Shown piece by piece: positions 5,165 through 5,409 of a DNA stretch of 5,409 nt. Source of the DNA: Actinomycetota bacterium (GTDB lineage Bacteria > Actinomycetota > Acidimicrobiia > Acidimicrobiales > JAFATL01). The notes under the pieces are model-generated. The model worked only from the letters and a program-made list of their open reading frames with translations, was not told where the DNA came from and did not search any database. The DNA lies in assembly GCA_019243975.1 (NCBI GenBank), contig JAFATL010000093.1:1-5409 (forward strand), given 5' to 3'. A program made the translations under genes and the position numbers. Position 1 is the first letter of the stretch, and each line of letters starts with the position of its first letter.

Positions 5165-5409
5165 CGCCCGGCCAGGGCGTTCTGGGCCAAGCGGACGGCG
5201 ATCGCGGCGGGCACCGCAGCCAACAACTGCGGAAGCACGAAGGTCACCCAGATCTGCATCGTCGACCGATTGGCAGCAACGCTCGTCGCGCCGAACACAG
5301 CGGCCAGGAACGTCACCGCGGCGACGACCACGCCCACCCGCAGTGCCAGCTGACCGACGCGTCCGATCTCGTCGGCGGGCGTGAGGAGGATCACCAGGAC
5401 AGCGAGCAG
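5161..5409 (-). CDS. Unidentified integral membrane protein, C-terminal part
   Basis: The minus-strand frame is open from the right edge (5409) to a TAG at 5163-5161, giving 82 visible residues. A GTG at 5394 could be a start, but the frame continues upstream as hydrophobic LLAVL, so the gene more likely runs past the edge. Three hydrophobic stretches are visible: the edge segment (LLAVLVILL), then one around VGVVVAAVTFLAAVFGA, and one around IWVTFVLPQLLAAVPAAIAV. A short polar loop, PADEIGR, separates the first two, and NRST lies before the third. The C-terminus is short (RLAQNALAGR). I do not recognise a family and see no catalytic motif. Its last codons overlap the stop of the convergent AGPS-like gene by 4 bases. 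Confidence 0.6.
   Translation of the reverse strand: MLAVLVILLTPADEIGRVGQLALRVGVVVAAVTFLAAVFGATSVAANRSTMQIWVTFVLPQLLAAVPAAIAVRLAQNALAGR
5163..5181. terminator. Small perfect inverted repeat at the convergent gene ends
   Basis: AACGCCC (5163-5169) and GGGCGTT (5175-5181) are perfect reverse complements around GGCCA. The repeat begins within the overlapping stop codons of the AGPS-like gene (plus) and the membrane-protein gene (minus), so most of it lies in the last codons of the latter. It is readable from both strands and could be a bidirectional terminator. It has no T-run beyond the two T's of the arm, and a 7-bp stem can arise by chance at this GC content. Confidence 0.35.

Noticed and set aside
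1..5409. tRNA, rRNA, CRISPR array, insertion sequence or attachment site
   Set aside because: No cloverleaf-like sequence, no regularly spaced repeats, no transposase or integrase motifs and no flanking terminal repeats were found. Base composition is even throughout.

Overview
The window is dense, very GC-rich bacterial DNA whose codons mostly end in G or C. Gene content suggests a high-GC actinobacterium, possibly of the Acidimicrobiia or a mycobacteria-like lineage: an AGPS-type flavoprotein, a membrane acyl-CoA desaturase, GTG starts, and TAnnnT elements placed 7-8 nt before start codons. That assignment is inference; no rRNA or other marker gene is present.

Layout from left to right. 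(1) 1-195, plus: the last 64 codons of a probable VOC/glyoxalase-superfamily protein. (2) 196-282: a short convergent gap. (3) 283-1422, minus: an MFS transporter of the YbjJ/MosC-like type. (4) 1432-2361, minus: a three-helix MscS-type small-conductance mechanosensitive channel, directly upstream of the transporter and probably co-transcribed with it. (5) 2362-2465: a divergent promoter region with a 28-bp near-perfect palindrome that overlaps the likely -10 element of the next gene. (6) 2466-3554, plus: a three-histidine-box acyl-CoA (delta-9 type) desaturase. (7) 3542-3563: an 8-bp perfect hairpin spanning the desaturase stop codon. (8) 3581-5164, plus: an FAD-binding oxidase of the alkyl-dihydroxyacetonephosphate synthase (AGPS) family. 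(9) 5161 to beyond the right edge, minus: the C-terminal part of an unidentified membrane protein, whose stop codon overlaps that of the AGPS-like gene.

The common theme is the cell membrane. The desaturase would add double bonds to acyl chains, the AGPS homologue would exchange an acyl for an alkyl chain to form the ether bond of ether lipids, and the divergent MscS channel responds to tension in the same bilayer. The palindrome looks like a TetR-type operator controlling the desaturase, but no regulator gene is in the window. I see no mobile element, CRISPR array, tRNA, rRNA or clearly undescribed system. The most useful leads are the desaturase operator, the repeated leaderless-promoter architecture, and the desaturase/AGPS pairing.
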